From Methylophaga sp. 41_12_T18 (lineage in GTDB: Bacteria; Pseudomonadota; Gammaproteobacteria; Nitrosococcales; Methylophagaceae): DNA of 64,000 bases. Both the position numbers and the translations under genes were made by a program. Position 1 is the first letter of the stretch. Each line of letters opens with the position of its first letter. This document shows, in pieces, positions 37,401 through 45,660 of this stretch. The stretch is from NCBI GenBank assembly GCA_002163115.1, contig MAAI01000025.1:109768-173767 (forward strand), read 5' to 3'. Under the pieces are notes generated by a model. It saw only the letters and a list, made by a program, of their open reading frames with translations. It ran no database searches and had not been told where the DNA came from.

Positions 37401-39140
37401 ATCCAAGGAACTGCAGATGGTGATGGTGACTTAGTATTTAGTGGTAACTACAATACCGATGCTGCTTTAGGTACGTCAGCAAATTCTTTGGCATCTATTA
37501 CTGTCAATGCTGGCCAAACTTTAACCTTAGATCAAGCAAGTGATGCGATTAGTTTGGCTATTGCAGGTGTGTTAGATAAGTCTACTGCGAGTGCGATGGT
37601 TGGCAATACGACGATCAACGATGGTGGTCAGCTCAATATTGCTAATAACTTTACTCATACCGGTAATTTGACGGTAGGTCAGGCTGCAAGTGCTGTCGTT
37701 AGTGTGGATGCTGGAGTGATGTCAGCACTAGTTGGTAACTACACACAAACAACTGGCGGTATTTTCCAGCTGGGTGCTGATAGTAATACTAACTTTGGTC
37801 AGATGACGGTAACGGGTACAGCAACATTTGCCAGTAACGCGAAGTTTGATGTTGATGTAAATATGGTCAACACCTTAGCAATCGGCGAAACGTTATCATC
37901 AGTCGTTTCAGCTACCAGCTTAGTTTCTGATGGCACATTCAAAGTAACTGATAACTCAGCATTATTTAACTTCACCGGTGCGATAAATGGCAATGCGATT
38001 GATATTTTTGTCGTCAATGCTGATTCGGTTGTAGATATTGTCGGTCGAACAGGTTCACCAGCAGCAGTTGGTGCTGCAGCTGTCTTTGATGACTGGGTAT
38101 TAAATGGTGGAGATACACCTGGAGTAGCAGATGTATTAGCTGTATTTGGACCACTTGAAACCGAACAAGAAGTGGCTGATGCCATTGAGTCTTCGTTACC
38201 TGGCTTATCTGGTGGTATTGCTCAAGCAACCAGTTTCGCGACCACAGCAATGACGAGTTTGATTGGTTCACGTCAAGATGTTGCACGAGGCCTTTCATCC
38301 GGTGATGACATCATTTCGGATAAAAATTTCTGGATAGCACCTTATGGAAGTTGGACCGATCAAGATGATCGCCAAGGTGTATCTGGCTATCAAGTCGATA
38401 GCTATGGTCTTGCGATTGGCGTGGATGAAGAGTTATCACCGTGGTTTAATTTAGGGCTTGCTTTTGCTTATACACGTAGTGATATAGAGAGTGATTTAGC
38501 ATTTGGTAGACATAGTGTTGATGTCGATAGTTATCAGGCAAAACTCTATGCAACAGCCATGTTAAGTGACGCTACTGCTTTGAATCTTCAGCTTGGTGCT
38601 GGTCGCTCAGACTATGATAGTAAGCGTCGTGTCTTTACGTTAGATGTGGCCGAAGTCGAATATGACAGCTGGCATGCTCAAGTTAATGCAGAGTTAGAAC
38701 ACAGCTTATACGTGGCCAATAACTTTGTTATGACGCCTTATATTTATGCTGATTACAGCTATGTTGCTGTTGAAGGTTATGAAGAAGAAAATGCCGCCGC
38801 TTTAAACCTGACTGTTGAACAAGATAGTAATGAAACGTTAATAGTCGGTGTCGGGGCTAAAGCTGATTATGCTGCTAGCTCAAGCATCTCAATATTGGCC
38901 GATGCTGCAGTCGGTTATGACTTTATGGCAAGACGTTCTAGCATTACTTCAAGTTTTGAAGGTGGTGGCGGTACGTTTTCCACTATTGGTATCAAACCTG
39001 ATGAACTGGTATATCGAGCAGGCTTAGGCTTTAGATACAGTAGTGATAATGGCAGTGAAATAACAGCCAATTATAATTTTTATGGTCGTGAAGACTATAC
39101 CGATCAAGCCTTGTCCATTAAGTACAGTATGTATTTTTAA
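34476..39140 (+). CDS. Type Va autotransporter with repetitive beta-helix passenger
   Basis: The protein has 1554 residues from ATG 34476; an upstream in-frame GTG at 34395 is less likely. A long signal sequence ends MDTAFA near residue 41. The passenger is Thr/Asn/Gly-rich and beta-helical. Residues about 382-1030 are six tandem units of exactly 108 residues, each containing FSGNYNTDAALG-type and TVNQSAGT-type motifs. The C-terminal ~270 residues are an autotransporter barrel (FWIAPYGSWTDQDDRQGVSG onward) with aromatic C-terminus SMYF. It is probably a surface adhesin. No catalytic residues are evident. It is monocistronic, followed by gloA after 37 bp. Confidence 0.93.
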   Translation: MRLSFSSAHYTFHKITLLTSSIRHALLVSSAILLSMDTAFANIVIDDDATEGATTTIIAPNNHIQAVDFSDNSGAAIRINDSNGANGLLTINGGVTVSSSDLEAVVVGGGGTASVSITNAGTLSSVLNGLLVQDGAELTAFDNTGGIIEATGTGAGLYLQEDQDNAITNAGIIRNTANGDGLKLDSEAQTQDFTNTGTISSNSGIAINADTAMAGATNGFVNTGTISGGGAAIDAEAAFTLTNSGTVTGNIEHATSGALIISQTAGAITGNITSTADAAHSLNLTGGSITGNITLNGTTANTFVLDGATINGNVDLGDGAANSVTLTTGSLLGSLDIGTGTTAVSINTGVGDAITVTTFDTLTSTVSMSGAGTFNSTTFSVNGTLNQSAGTLSTADFNIGDNDTVTQTGTGVINSTTTRLGSGATLTLKNQGSGQIQGGADDRGNVIFSGNYNTDAALGISTNTLASVTVNTGQVLTLDQNADVLTFNNNGTVNQSAGTANITTLNIGDNDTYTQTGSGVLNTTTTKIGSGATLTLNNQGTGLIQGTADNQGALVFSGNYNTDAALGTVANTLASVTVNGGSTLTLDQNSDVTTFTNNGTVNQTAGTLAATTLNIGASDTLTQTGTGVINSTTTNIGAGGSLTLLNQGTGLIQGTADNQGALVFSGNYNTDAALGTAANTLASVTVNTGQTLTLDQNADVTTFNNNGTVNQSAGTANISTLNIAAGETITQTGTGILNTTTTKIGSGATLTLNNQGTGLIQGTADNQGAVVFSGSYNTDAALGTVANTLASVTVNGGSTLTLDQNSDVTTFTNNGTVNQTAGTLAATTLNIGASDTLTQTGTGVINSTTTNIGNGATLTLNNQGTGLIQGTADNQGALVFSGNYNTDAALGTAANTLASVTVNDGQTLTLDQNADVTTFNNNGTVNQSAGTANMTTLNIDAGDTFTQSGTGAVNATNINLGNASTLIVNNQGTGAIQGTADGDGDLVFSGNYNTDAALGTSANSLASITVNAGQTLTLDQASDAISLAIAGVLDKSTASAMVGNTTINDGGQLNIANNFTHTGNLTVGQAASAVVSVDAGVMSALVGNYTQTTGGIFQLGADSNTNFGQMTVTGTATFASNAKFDVDVNMVNTLAIGETLSSVVSATSLVSDGTFKVTDNSALFNFTGAINGNAIDIFVVNADSVVDIVGRTGSPAAVGAAAVFDDWVLNGGDTPGVADVLAVFGPLETEQEVADAIESSLPGLSGGIAQATSFATTAMTSLIGSRQDVARGLSSGDDIISDKNFWIAPYGSWTDQDDRQGVSGYQVDSYGLAIGVDEELSPWFNLGLAFAYTRSDIESDLAFGRHSVDVDSYQAKLYATAMLSDATALNLQLGAGRSDYDSKRRVFTLDVAEVEYDSWHAQVNAELEHSLYVANNFVMTPYIYADYSYVAVEGYEEENAAALNLTVEQDSNETLIVGVGAKADYAASSSISILADAAVGYDFMARRSSITSSFEGGGGTFSTIGIKPDELVYRAGLGFRYSSDNGSEITANYNFYGREDYTDQALSIKYSMYF
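35620..37563 (+). repeat. Six tandem 324-bp repeats in autotransporter gene
   Basis: The anchor GGTAATTACAATAC-like segment recurs at 35823, 36147, 36471, 36795, 37119 and 37443, a constant 324-bp step. Copies two steps apart are closer than neighbours: 36161-36383 and 36809-37031 differ at only three positions. The boundaries given are approximate because the unit is circularly permutable. The array encodes 108-residue beta-helix turns. Confidence 0.93.
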
Positions 39141-39177
39141 GCCATCTATTATTAAATGACAGCTAGGAGTATGCCCA

Positions 39178-39561
39178 ATGAGAATGTTACACACGATGTT
39201 AAGAGTTGGTGATTTGCAGCGATCAATTCACTTTTATACCGATGTTATGGGCATGACCGTGTTACGCGAAGAAGAATATCCTGAAGGTAAATTTTCACTC
39301 GCCTTTGTAGGCTATGGAGATGAACGGTCAAATACCGTTATTGAACTCACGTATAACTGGGGCACGGATAACTATGATTTAGGCGAAGGCTTTGGTCATA
39401 TTGCAATTGCGGTCCCAGATGCCTATGCCGCCTGCGACAAAATTAAACAGTTAGGTGGCAAGGTGATTCGCGAAGCGGGCCCCATGATGCATGGCACACT
39501 CGTTTTAGCTTTTGTGGAAGATCCTGACGGTTACAAAATCGAGTTAATTGAGAGTGACTAA
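39178..39561 (+). CDS. gloA: Lactoylglutathione lyase (glyoxalase I)
   Basis: The 127-residue enzyme has the four metal ligands in the usual places: His5 in RMLHTMLRV, Glu in [11 protein letters not shown], His in [11 protein letters not shown] and Glu in GYKIELIE. It isomerises the methylglyoxal-glutathione hemithioacetal. GGAG lies before ATG 39178. The stop overlaps the convergent LysR gene by 4 bp. Confidence 0.96.
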   Translation: MRMLHTMLRVGDLQRSIHFYTDVMGMTVLREEEYPEGKFSLAFVGYGDERSNTVIELTYNWGTDNYDLGEGFGHIAIAVPDAYAACDKIKQLGGKVIREAGPMMHGTLVLAFVEDPDGYKIELIESD

Positions 39562-40466
39562 TTAGCTAATTTGTTAATAGCCTGTTGTATTACAGCTAAC
39601 CACGGTGCTGATACTTCTACGCGAGTAATACAGCTGTAGTTAATCATTGGGCAAGGCATTGCTAGCGGCCGGTAAACCGTTCCGTTGACGCAGTTATGTT
39701 TCAATGATTCAGCGATAGTAGCAATGCCTTGACCTGCAGCCACCAGGCCAATAGCGGTTGAGCGTGGTGCCGTTTCAATAATATGCTGAGGGTGAAAGCC
39801 TGCTTGCTGACAGTAATTTATGATGTCGTCATACATGCTGGGGTTGGTATGACGAGGAAATACGATCAAGGTTTGACCTTTTAAGTCGCCAGCTTCAAGT
39901 ATTGTCTTGGCAAGCAATGGGTGATTATCAGGCAAGATAATGCCGGTTCGATCTGCCTTGATGGCTAAGGTGTTTAATAATGGATGTTCAGGTCGGTGCA
40001 AAATAAAGGCGGCGTCGAGTTGTTTATCTAATACGGCTTGTATTAGTTCATCAGAAGTTGCTTCCTTAAACTCAAATTCACATTGTTCTAACTGCTGATG
40101 CAATTGTTTAATAATGCTAGGTAGAAAACTCGACATTGCTGCACTAGAAAAGCCAAGTTTAATATTGATGAACTGACCATTAGCAATCGCTTGGGTTCGG
40201 TTGGTGATGATATTAAGTTGCTCAAACAATGAGGGTAAGGATTCAAAAAGGTGCTGGCCGGCATCAGTTAGCGATATCTGACGTTTTTGGCGATTAAATA
40301 GCTGACAATCTAGCGCTTGTTCTAATTGTGCTATTTGGCGAGATAAGGCCGGTTGAGCTATATGTAATATTTCAGCTGCTTGGCGAAAATTTAATGTTTG
40401 AGCAATAGTTAAGAAGGTTCTTAACTGGCGAAGGTCAAAATTAAACTGATATAAATTAGGCATCAT
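39558..40466 (-). CDS. LysR-family transcriptional regulator
   Basis: The 302-residue protein has the LysR helix-turn-helix ([40 protein letters not shown]) and a substrate-binding domain from about residue 95. It is divergent from a secreted NTF2-like protein with a 98-bp gap, so that gene is its most likely target. A specific effector cannot be deduced. Two adjacent ATG codons (40466, 40463) could start it. Confidence 0.93.
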   Translation of the reverse strand: MMPNLYQFNFDLRQLRTFLTIAQTLNFRQAAEILHIAQPALSRQIAQLEQALDCQLFNRQKRQISLTDAGQHLFESLPSLFEQLNIITNRTQAIANGQFINIKLGFSSAAMSSFLPSIIKQLHQQLEQCEFEFKEATSDELIQAVLDKQLDAAFILHRPEHPLLNTLAIKADRTGIILPDNHPLLAKTILEAGDLKGQTLIVFPRHTNPSMYDDIINYCQQAGFHPQHIIETAPRSTAIGLVAAGQGIATIAESLKHNCVNGTVYRPLAMPCPMINYSCITRVEVSAPWLAVIQQAINKLAN

Positions 40467-40564
40467 TTGAGCTTAATTCTATATTGGACTGTTATCAGAT
40501 GTCTACGGATAATTTTGGTCGATTGGCAGTATTGCTAATTTAAAACTATCGTCAGGAGCCCACT

Positions 40565-41020
40565 ATGAAAATGATTAAAAAAACCTTGTTAACGACATTG
40601 ATGCTCGCTTTCTCTGCCAGCAGTTTTGCGGATAGCTCAGCTGATAATAAGGCATTAGCGGAGCAGTTAAACAACACGTGGAATGCTACTTTTAATAAAG
40701 GTGATGCAAAAGCCGTAGCCCAGCTTTATAGTGAACATGCCATCTTATCGCCAGGCAATGGCCAGATTTTAAAAGGCCAACAGCAAGTTGAAACGTTATT
40801 CCAAAGCTTTGTTGATGGCGGTGTTCATAACCATGGGATTGATATTGTCGAAAGTTATCGAGAAGGTAATACCTTATATCAAGTCGCTAAATGGCAGGCT
40901 AACGGTCAAACTAAAGAAGGAGAAACACCAACATTTGGTGGTGTTGTGACCTTAGTTTCAAAGCTAAATGATCAAGGGGAGTGGAAACTTCAGCTACATA
41001 GCTGGAATGTCGCTAACTAA
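40565..41020 (+). CDS. Secreted SnoaL/NTF2-like protein (DUF4440 type)
   Basis: The 151-residue product has a Sec signal peptide (KKTLLTTLMLAFSASSFADS, cleavage near residue 22) and a single cone-shaped NTF2-like domain (LAEQLNNTWNATFNKGDAKA, VAQLYSEHAILSPGNGQIL, then WKLQLHSWNVAN). Such domains bind small ligands or catalyse isomerisations; none is implied here. AGGAG precedes ATG 40565. It is divergent from a LysR regulator and overlaps moaE by 4 bp at its 3' end. Confidence 0.85.
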   Translation: MKMIKKTLLTTLMLAFSASSFADSSADNKALAEQLNNTWNATFNKGDAKAVAQLYSEHAILSPGNGQILKGQQQVETLFQSFVDGGVHNHGIDIVESYREGNTLYQVAKWQANGQTKEGETPTFGGVVTLVSKLNDQGEWKLQLHSWNVAN

Positions 41021-41457
41021 AGACCATCAGTATTTTTTTCGACCCAGCGCTCCCCATCTTTTCTGGTTTCTTTTTTCCAGAAAGGGGCGAGTTGTTTTAA
41101 CTCTTCTATCAACCAACTACACGCATCTAAAGAAGCGCGACGATGAGCAGACCAACATGCGATAAGTACGATTGGGTTGGATGGTTCTATTTTGCCAACA
41201 CGGTGAATAATGAGACAGTCTAATAAGGCAGGCCATTTCTGTTTGGCCTCTGCTTCTAATTGCTCTAAATAACGCTGTGTCATGGCAGGATAATGCTCTA
41301 GAGTCATCTCACTGACATCAGCATCATCATTAAAATCACGCATACTACCGATAAATGTCGCTGTAGCGCCAAATTGGCTGCCTAAATCAGCTTGTTGCTG
41401 GTGGCCATTTAATTCATACCATGGATCAAAGGCGGTACTGATAATCTTACTGGCCAT
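41017..41457 (-). CDS. moaE: Molybdopterin synthase catalytic subunit
   Basis: The 146-residue protein shows MoaE features: GATATFIGSMRDFNDDADVS, LEHYPAMTQRYLEQLEAEAK, IIHRVGKIEPSNPIVLI, HRRASLDACSWLIEELKQLA and the C-terminal catalytic lysines in PFWKKETRKDGERW. With MoaD it converts cyclic pyranopterin monophosphate to molybdopterin. It is two bases after moaD on the same strand. Confidence 0.96.
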   Translation of the reverse strand: MASKIISTAFDPWYELNGHQQQADLGSQFGATATFIGSMRDFNDDADVSEMTLEHYPAMTQRYLEQLEAEAKQKWPALLDCLIIHRVGKIEPSNPIVLIACWSAHRRASLDACSWLIEELKQLAPFWKKETRKDGERWVEKNTDGL

Positions 41458-41459
41458 TA

Positions 41460-41687
41460 TTAACCACCAGTAACAGGTGGAAAAAACGCCACTTCATCAC
41501 CATCAAAGACAGCAGTATTCAGTTGAGCATAGTCAAGGTTAACGGCAACGAGCATATTATCAGGTGCTTCTGCATTATCAGTGGCTATGTTCCAGGCATC
41601 ACCTGCAGTTTCTGCGGCATCTATCGACAGTTCTTCCATGCCTACTTTTTCTCGCAAACTAGCAAAGAATTTGACTTGAATACTCAT
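41460..41687 (-). CDS. moaD: Molybdopterin synthase sulfur carrier subunit
   Basis: The 75-residue ubiquitin-like protein begins MSIQVKFFASLREKVGMEEL and ends FFPPVTGG with the essential Gly-Gly tail that carries thiocarboxylate. I start at ATG 41687 by homology with other MoaD; an in-frame ATG at 41708 would add seven residues. It is divergent from moaC and coupled to moaE. Confidence 0.94.
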   Translation of the reverse strand: MSIQVKFFASLREKVGMEELSIDAAETAGDAWNIATDNAEAPDNMLVAVNLDYAQLNTAVFDGDEVAFFPPVTGG

Positions 41688-41732
41688 ATGGTTAATTGTT
41701 TCTTGCATTGAAAACTAAAAGGATAACATTTG

Positions 41733-42212
41733 ATGTCAGATTTAACGCATTTTAATCAAGCTGGCGAAGCGCATATGGTTGATGTCGGTAGCAAGTCAGT
41801 AACAAAACGCGTTGCGGTTGCTGAAGGAAAAATTGAGATGTTGGCTCCAACTTTAGACTTGATTAAGCAAGGTAATCATAAAAAAGGTGATGTATTAGGA
41901 ATTGCCCGCATTGCCGGTATTATGGGCGCAAAGCGAACAGCAGATTTAATTCCTCTATGTCATCCTCTAGCATTAACAAAAGTCTCGGTTGAATTTGATA
42001 TTTTAGATGACGAAAACGCTGTCGTTTGTCGTGCTCAGGTTGAAACCAGTGGTCAAACGGGGGTTGAAATGGAAGCCTTAACGGCGGTGCAAGTTTGCTT
42101 ATTAACGATCTACGATATGTGTAAAGCCGTTGATCGTGGGATGACGATGTCTGCAACACGTTTATTAGAGAAAGCAGGTGGTAAGTCGGGTCATTGGTTG
42201 CGTGACGATTAA
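41733..42212 (+). CDS. moaC: Cyclic pyranopterin monophosphate synthase
   Basis: The 159-residue protein has [61 protein letters not shown] and MCKAVDRGM; the catalytic Lys and His regions are intact. It completes the rearrangement started by MoaA. ATG 41733 has AAAGGA at good spacing. Its stop overlaps the convergent ModE/PBP-type regulator gene by 4 bp. moaA and moaB are not in the window. Confidence 0.96.
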   Translation: MSDLTHFNQAGEAHMVDVGSKSVTKRVAVAEGKIEMLAPTLDLIKQGNHKKGDVLGIARIAGIMGAKRTADLIPLCHPLALTKVSVEFDILDDENAVVCRAQVETSGQTGVEMEALTAVQVCLLTIYDMCKAVDRGMTMSATRLLEKAGGKSGHWLRDD

Positions 42213-43276
42213 TCAAAGATCGAATTAAAGTTGACTAACTGTCCTGATTGTGAGCTGTCATAGCCTGTTGAGTTCGACAGGCTATGTTGATAAGCATCAC
42301 TTTGTAATAACGCGATGATCTTGCTAACCCGACCATCATTAAGAATTGTTTTAGGCACAGCAAGACAATAATGTTCCCAAATCAACGGTATAAATTCGAG
42401 GTTAAACTTTTCAGCCATGGCTGAAATTCCTAGTCCTACATCAGCTACGCCACTCGCGATCATCGCTGCTACTGCCATATGGGTGAATTCTTCATGTTGA
42501 TAGCCATTAATTTGCTCTGCGTTAATATTGTCTGCAGCTAATAACTGATCAAATAATAAGCGTGTTCCTGAGCCTGATTGACGATTAATAAACTGAACTT
42601 TATTGTTCGTCAAAGACTTCACGCCACGGATCTTTTTCGGGTTTGATGCTTGCACCATCAAGCCTTGGTTTCGCTTAACCACGTAGATCAGCTGATGTTG
42701 TTGGGAATTAATGAGCGATAAGTATTGTGGGCTGAGCTGCTTTGTAATGTCGCCAGCTGGAATATGAAAGCCGGCAATATCACAGCTGCCTTGTGTTAGC
42801 GCTTGTAAGCTTTCTAGGCTGCCATGAAAATGTAAATCTAACTTAAAGTCAGTTTGCTGATTTATCAAATCACGCAATGAGCCAATGGCTAGGCCATGAC
42901 TAGCAAATATATTCAGCGATGTTTGTTTATCTTGAATTAATAACGATTCGAACTCTTGCTTGAACTGAGTTGCGAAATTATCTAGATCGGGTGAGAATCT
43001 GGCTTGTAACTGTAAGTGTGCTTTTAACAGTTTTTCACCAATGACAGATAGATGCGCCCCGCGCCCTCGCTCAAGTATGACGAGGGGTTGTTGCAATGCT
43101 TTTTCCCATTTACCTAGTAATCCCCAAGCAAAACGATACGAGACATTTACTTTTTCAGTTGCACGTTTTAACGATCCTAATTCTTCAACGGATTGTAATA
43201 AGGAAAATAAGATTGGATCGATAGAGTGCTCTTTATCGAAACTGATCTGCCAATTTAAATTGATTTTAATATTCAT
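42209..43276 (-). CDS. Regulator with ModE-like HTH and periplasmic-binding-like domain
   Basis: The 355-residue protein has a ModE/LysR-type winged HTH ([36 protein letters not shown], then [13 protein letters not shown]) and, from about residue 115, a periplasmic-binding-protein-like ligand domain ([47 protein letters not shown]). Such one-component regulators of molybdate, tungstate or cofactor genes sit with moa or tup genes. Here it is convergent with moaC and divergent from the porin-tupA operon. Two CATATTT/AAATGT-type sites lie in the 124-bp gap. The ligand is probably molybdate, tungstate or a pterin; not decided. Confidence 0.85.
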   Translation of the reverse strand: MNIKINLNWQISFDKEHSIDPILFSLLQSVEELGSLKRATEKVNVSYRFAWGLLGKWEKALQQPLVILERGRGAHLSVIGEKLLKAHLQLQARFSPDLDNFATQFKQEFESLLIQDKQTSLNIFASHGLAIGSLRDLINQQTDFKLDLHFHGSLESLQALTQGSCDIAGFHIPAGDITKQLSPQYLSLINSQQHQLIYVVKRNQGLMVQASNPKKIRGVKSLTNNKVQFINRQSGSGTRLLFDQLLAADNINAEQINGYQHEEFTHMAVAAMIASGVADVGLGISAMAEKFNLEFIPLIWEHYCLAVPKTILNDGRVSKIIALLQSDAYQHSLSNSTGYDSSQSGQLVNFNSIFD

Positions 43277-43292
43277 AATATGAACATGTAAT

Positions 43293-43307
43293 CATATTTT
43301 TAAATGT
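43293..43307. promoter_or_regulatory. Putative operator 1 of ModE/PBP-type regulator
   Basis: CATATTTTTAAATGT, a near-palindrome 17 bp upstream of the regulator start. A related site in opposite orientation is at 43337-43350. Assignment is positional. Confidence 0.45.
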
Positions 43308-43336
43308 AAAAACAAGGCGTAGAATGTATTTATGTC

Positions 43337-43350
43337 ACATTTAAATATGT
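43337..43350. promoter_or_regulatory. Putative operator 2 upstream of porin-tupA
   Basis: ACATTTAAATATGT, whose reverse complement ACATATTTAAATGT matches operator 1 apart from a 2-bp spacer difference. It is 51 bp before the porin start. The pair could let the regulator control itself and the porin-tupA operon. Confidence 0.45.
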
Positions 43351-43400
43351 TAGGTGGTTCATATTTGATGTAGCTAGAAGCATAATTAAGGAGTTAGAAA

Positions 43401-44744
43401 ATGAATTTTAAAATGACAATGGTCGCGGCCACAATACTGTCATTAAACAGTATGACTGCCTCTGCGGGTTCAGAAATTGAAACGTTGATAAATATGCTGC
43501 ATGAGAATGGCATGGTCAGCGATGAACAATATGGCCGCTTAGTTGCTGAGCTAAAACAAAACCAAACTGTGGCGAATGAAGAAAAAGCAGAAGTTACTAA
43601 GCAACTGGCGGAAGCAACAAAACCTTCTGATGTTGAAGTGAAATTTAATAAAGGTGCGTTGGCTGTCAACAGTCGAGATGGCAAGTTTAATCTTAATCTT
43701 GGTGGCCGAGTGCAAGCGGATGCTGCTGTATATAGTGGTGATCCTGATATGGGTAACGGAACTGAAATTCGCCGTGGTCGTATCTATATATCGGGCACGA
43801 TGTATCACGATTGGGGGTACAAGTTAGAGTATGAGTTTGCTAATACCGGTGCAAATGGTAAAGGTATTACCGATGCTTATTTAACTTATAACGGTTTTGA
43901 TGATGTGCAGGTAAAAGTGGGTAACTTCAAAGACCCGTTTAGTCTTGAATATCAAGCCAGTTCGAAGTACACCTTGTTTACTGAACGTTCATTAGCGGGT
44001 GCGTTTATTCCTGGTCGTCATATGGGTGCGATGGCAAGTACTAAGCAAAAACATTGGTCATTAGCTGCCGCTGTATTTGGTGATTCTGTATCCACTAAAG
44101 GTGGAGCGGAAGATGAAGGTTGGGGGTTAGGTACGCGTGCTACTTTCGCTCCGATCAATGAAAAAGGAAAGGTGGTTCATTTAGGCTTAGGTTTAAATTA
44201 TCGCGATACCGATGATGCTGAAACTGCGCAATTTAAGTCGCAACCAGAAACACATATTGCGGGAGAAAATATTGTTGATACCAGCACTATTGCAAATGTT
44301 GATGATTATTTAAAACTAGGTGTTGAAGCTGCCGCGAGCTTTGGTCCTTTACATGCTCAAGCTGAATACACGACAACATCTGTCAGTCGTAGCAGTGGCA
44401 GTGATTTGGACTTTGATGGCTGGTATGTGCAAACAGGTTACTTTATCACTGGCGAGTCTCGTAAATATAAAAAAGGTGCGTTCAGTGGTGTGACTCCAAA
44501 GAGCATTGTTGGTGAAGGCGGTATTGGTGCATGGGAGCTAGGTTTACGTTATAGCAGCTTAGATTTATCTGATTCAGACATTGACGGCGGGGAAGTTGAT
44601 TCGGTCACTCTTGGTTTGAACTGGTATGCAACACCAAGTTTACGATTCTCAGCTAACTACGTGGACGTATTGGATGTGGATGGCGGCGCTAATGATAATG
44701 ATGAACCTAGTTTGTACCAAGTGCGTAGTCAGTGGGCATTTTAA
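43401..44744 (+). CDS. OprO/OprP-type porin linked to TupA
   Basis: The 447-residue protein has a signal peptide (TMVAATILSLNSMTASA region) and a short coiled coil (IETLINMLHENGMVSDEQYG to about residue 75). The OprP-like phosphate-selective barrel follows (FNLNLGGRVQADAAVYSGD, RRGRIYISGTMYHDWGYKLE, VKVGNFKDPFSLEYQASSKY, FTERSLAGAFIPGRHMGA) and ends in QWAF. Family members favour oxyanions such as phosphate. AAGGAG precedes ATG 43401. It is 38 bp upstream of tupA, so its cargo is plausibly tungstate or molybdate; that is inference. Unlike the other porin at 7464, it lacks redox neighbours. Confidence 0.9.
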   Translation: MNFKMTMVAATILSLNSMTASAGSEIETLINMLHENGMVSDEQYGRLVAELKQNQTVANEEKAEVTKQLAEATKPSDVEVKFNKGALAVNSRDGKFNLNLGGRVQADAAVYSGDPDMGNGTEIRRGRIYISGTMYHDWGYKLEYEFANTGANGKGITDAYLTYNGFDDVQVKVGNFKDPFSLEYQASSKYTLFTERSLAGAFIPGRHMGAMASTKQKHWSLAAAVFGDSVSTKGGAEDEGWGLGTRATFAPINEKGKVVHLGLGLNYRDTDDAETAQFKSQPETHIAGENIVDTSTIANVDDYLKLGVEAAASFGPLHAQAEYTTTSVSRSSGSDLDFDGWYVQTGYFITGESRKYKKGAFSGVTPKSIVGEGGIGAWELGLRYSSLDLSDSDIDGGEVDSVTLGLNWYATPSLRFSANYVDVLDVDGGANDNDEPSLYQVRSQWAF

Positions 44745-44782
44745 TTAACTGTTGTTATGAAGGTTTGTTTGAAGGGTAATAA

Positions 44783-45586
44783 ATGAAAAAGATGCAATTG
44801 GTGTTAACTGTCATATTGAGCTTGGCAACGTTGTCAGCCCATGCGGTTGAACACTTAAAACTATCGACAACAACCAGTACCGATAATTCAGGTTTATTAG
44901 CAGTATTACATCCAGTATTTGAAGCTAAATATGATGCAAAAGTGGATGTGATTGCGGTAGGTACAGGTAAGGCATTAAAAATTGGTGGTAATGGCGATGT
45001 GGATGTAGTGTTTGTTCATGCGCCTGCTGCTGAACTGAAATATGTTGAACAAGGTGATTTTATTGATCGCAAAGCAGTCATGCACAATGATTTTGTTGTG
45101 GTAGGCAGTCAAAACGACCCTGCAAAATTACTGACTGCTGAATCTGCGGTACAAGCATTGCAACTTATTGCTGAGCAGCAAGTGGCATTTATTTCGCGTG
45201 GCGATGATTCCGGAACTCATAAAAAAGAAAAATCATTATGGTCTGCTGCTGATATCCAACCTGAAGGGAAATGGTATGTGCAAGCAGGTCAAGGTATGGG
45301 CGCGGTATTGAAAATTGCTGATGAGAAGCAAGCTTATGCATTGACTGACCGCGGAACTCAAATTGCTTATCAAGATAAAATGAGTTTAAAAGTGGTATTT
45401 GAAGGCGATGAAGTCTTATTTAATCCCTATCATGTGATGGCAGTTAATCCGAAAAAACACCGTCATGTTAACTATGATCTGGCGAGCAAGTACATTGCAT
45501 TTGTTACTAGTGAGCAAGGCCAAGCGATTATTAATAATTTTCGTAAAGCAGAGCAACAGTTATTTTACCCTGATGCATTAAAATAA
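44783..45586 (+). CDS. tupA: TupA-like tungstate-binding periplasmic protein
   Basis: The 267-residue protein has a Sec signal ending LSAHAV (about residue 22) and the TupA family opening LKLSTTTSTDNSGLLAVLHP. It also has VDVIAVGTGKALKIGGNGDV, DVVFVHAPAAELKYV and FISRGDDSGTHKKEKSLW; the TTTST and RGDDSGTH segments form the oxyanion site in relatives. It should bind tungstate, possibly molybdate. The usual TupB permease and TupC ATPase do not follow; a strong terminator ends the operon at 45601-45631. Its transporter must be elsewhere or it serves another role. Confidence 0.9.
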   Translation: MKKMQLVLTVILSLATLSAHAVEHLKLSTTTSTDNSGLLAVLHPVFEAKYDAKVDVIAVGTGKALKIGGNGDVDVVFVHAPAAELKYVEQGDFIDRKAVMHNDFVVVGSQNDPAKLLTAESAVQALQLIAEQQVAFISRGDDSGTHKKEKSLWSAADIQPEGKWYVQAGQGMGAVLKIADEKQAYALTDRGTQIAYQDKMSLKVVFEGDEVLFNPYHVMAVNPKKHRHVNYDLASKYIAFVTSEQGQAIINNFRKAEQQLFYPDALK

Positions 45587-45600
45587 CGATGAGTACAAAA

Positions 45601-45638
45601 AAAGCCGGTAACGTTAAACGTTACCGGCTTTTTTTATG
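45601..45638. terminator. Bidirectional intrinsic terminator after tupA
   Basis: AAAGCCGGTAACG and CGTTACCGGCTTT form a 13-bp stem with a 5-nt loop, flanked by an A-run on the left and TTTTTTT on the right. It ends the porin-tupA transcript. In reverse it also serves the convergent lipoprotein gene. Confidence 0.92.
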
Positions 45639-45660
45639 GCTGAAATGTAATACAGGTTTA

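Noticed and set aside
35620..37563. CRISPR-like repeat array
   Set aside because: Repeats are 324 bp, contiguous and in frame within one coding sequence, with no spacers.
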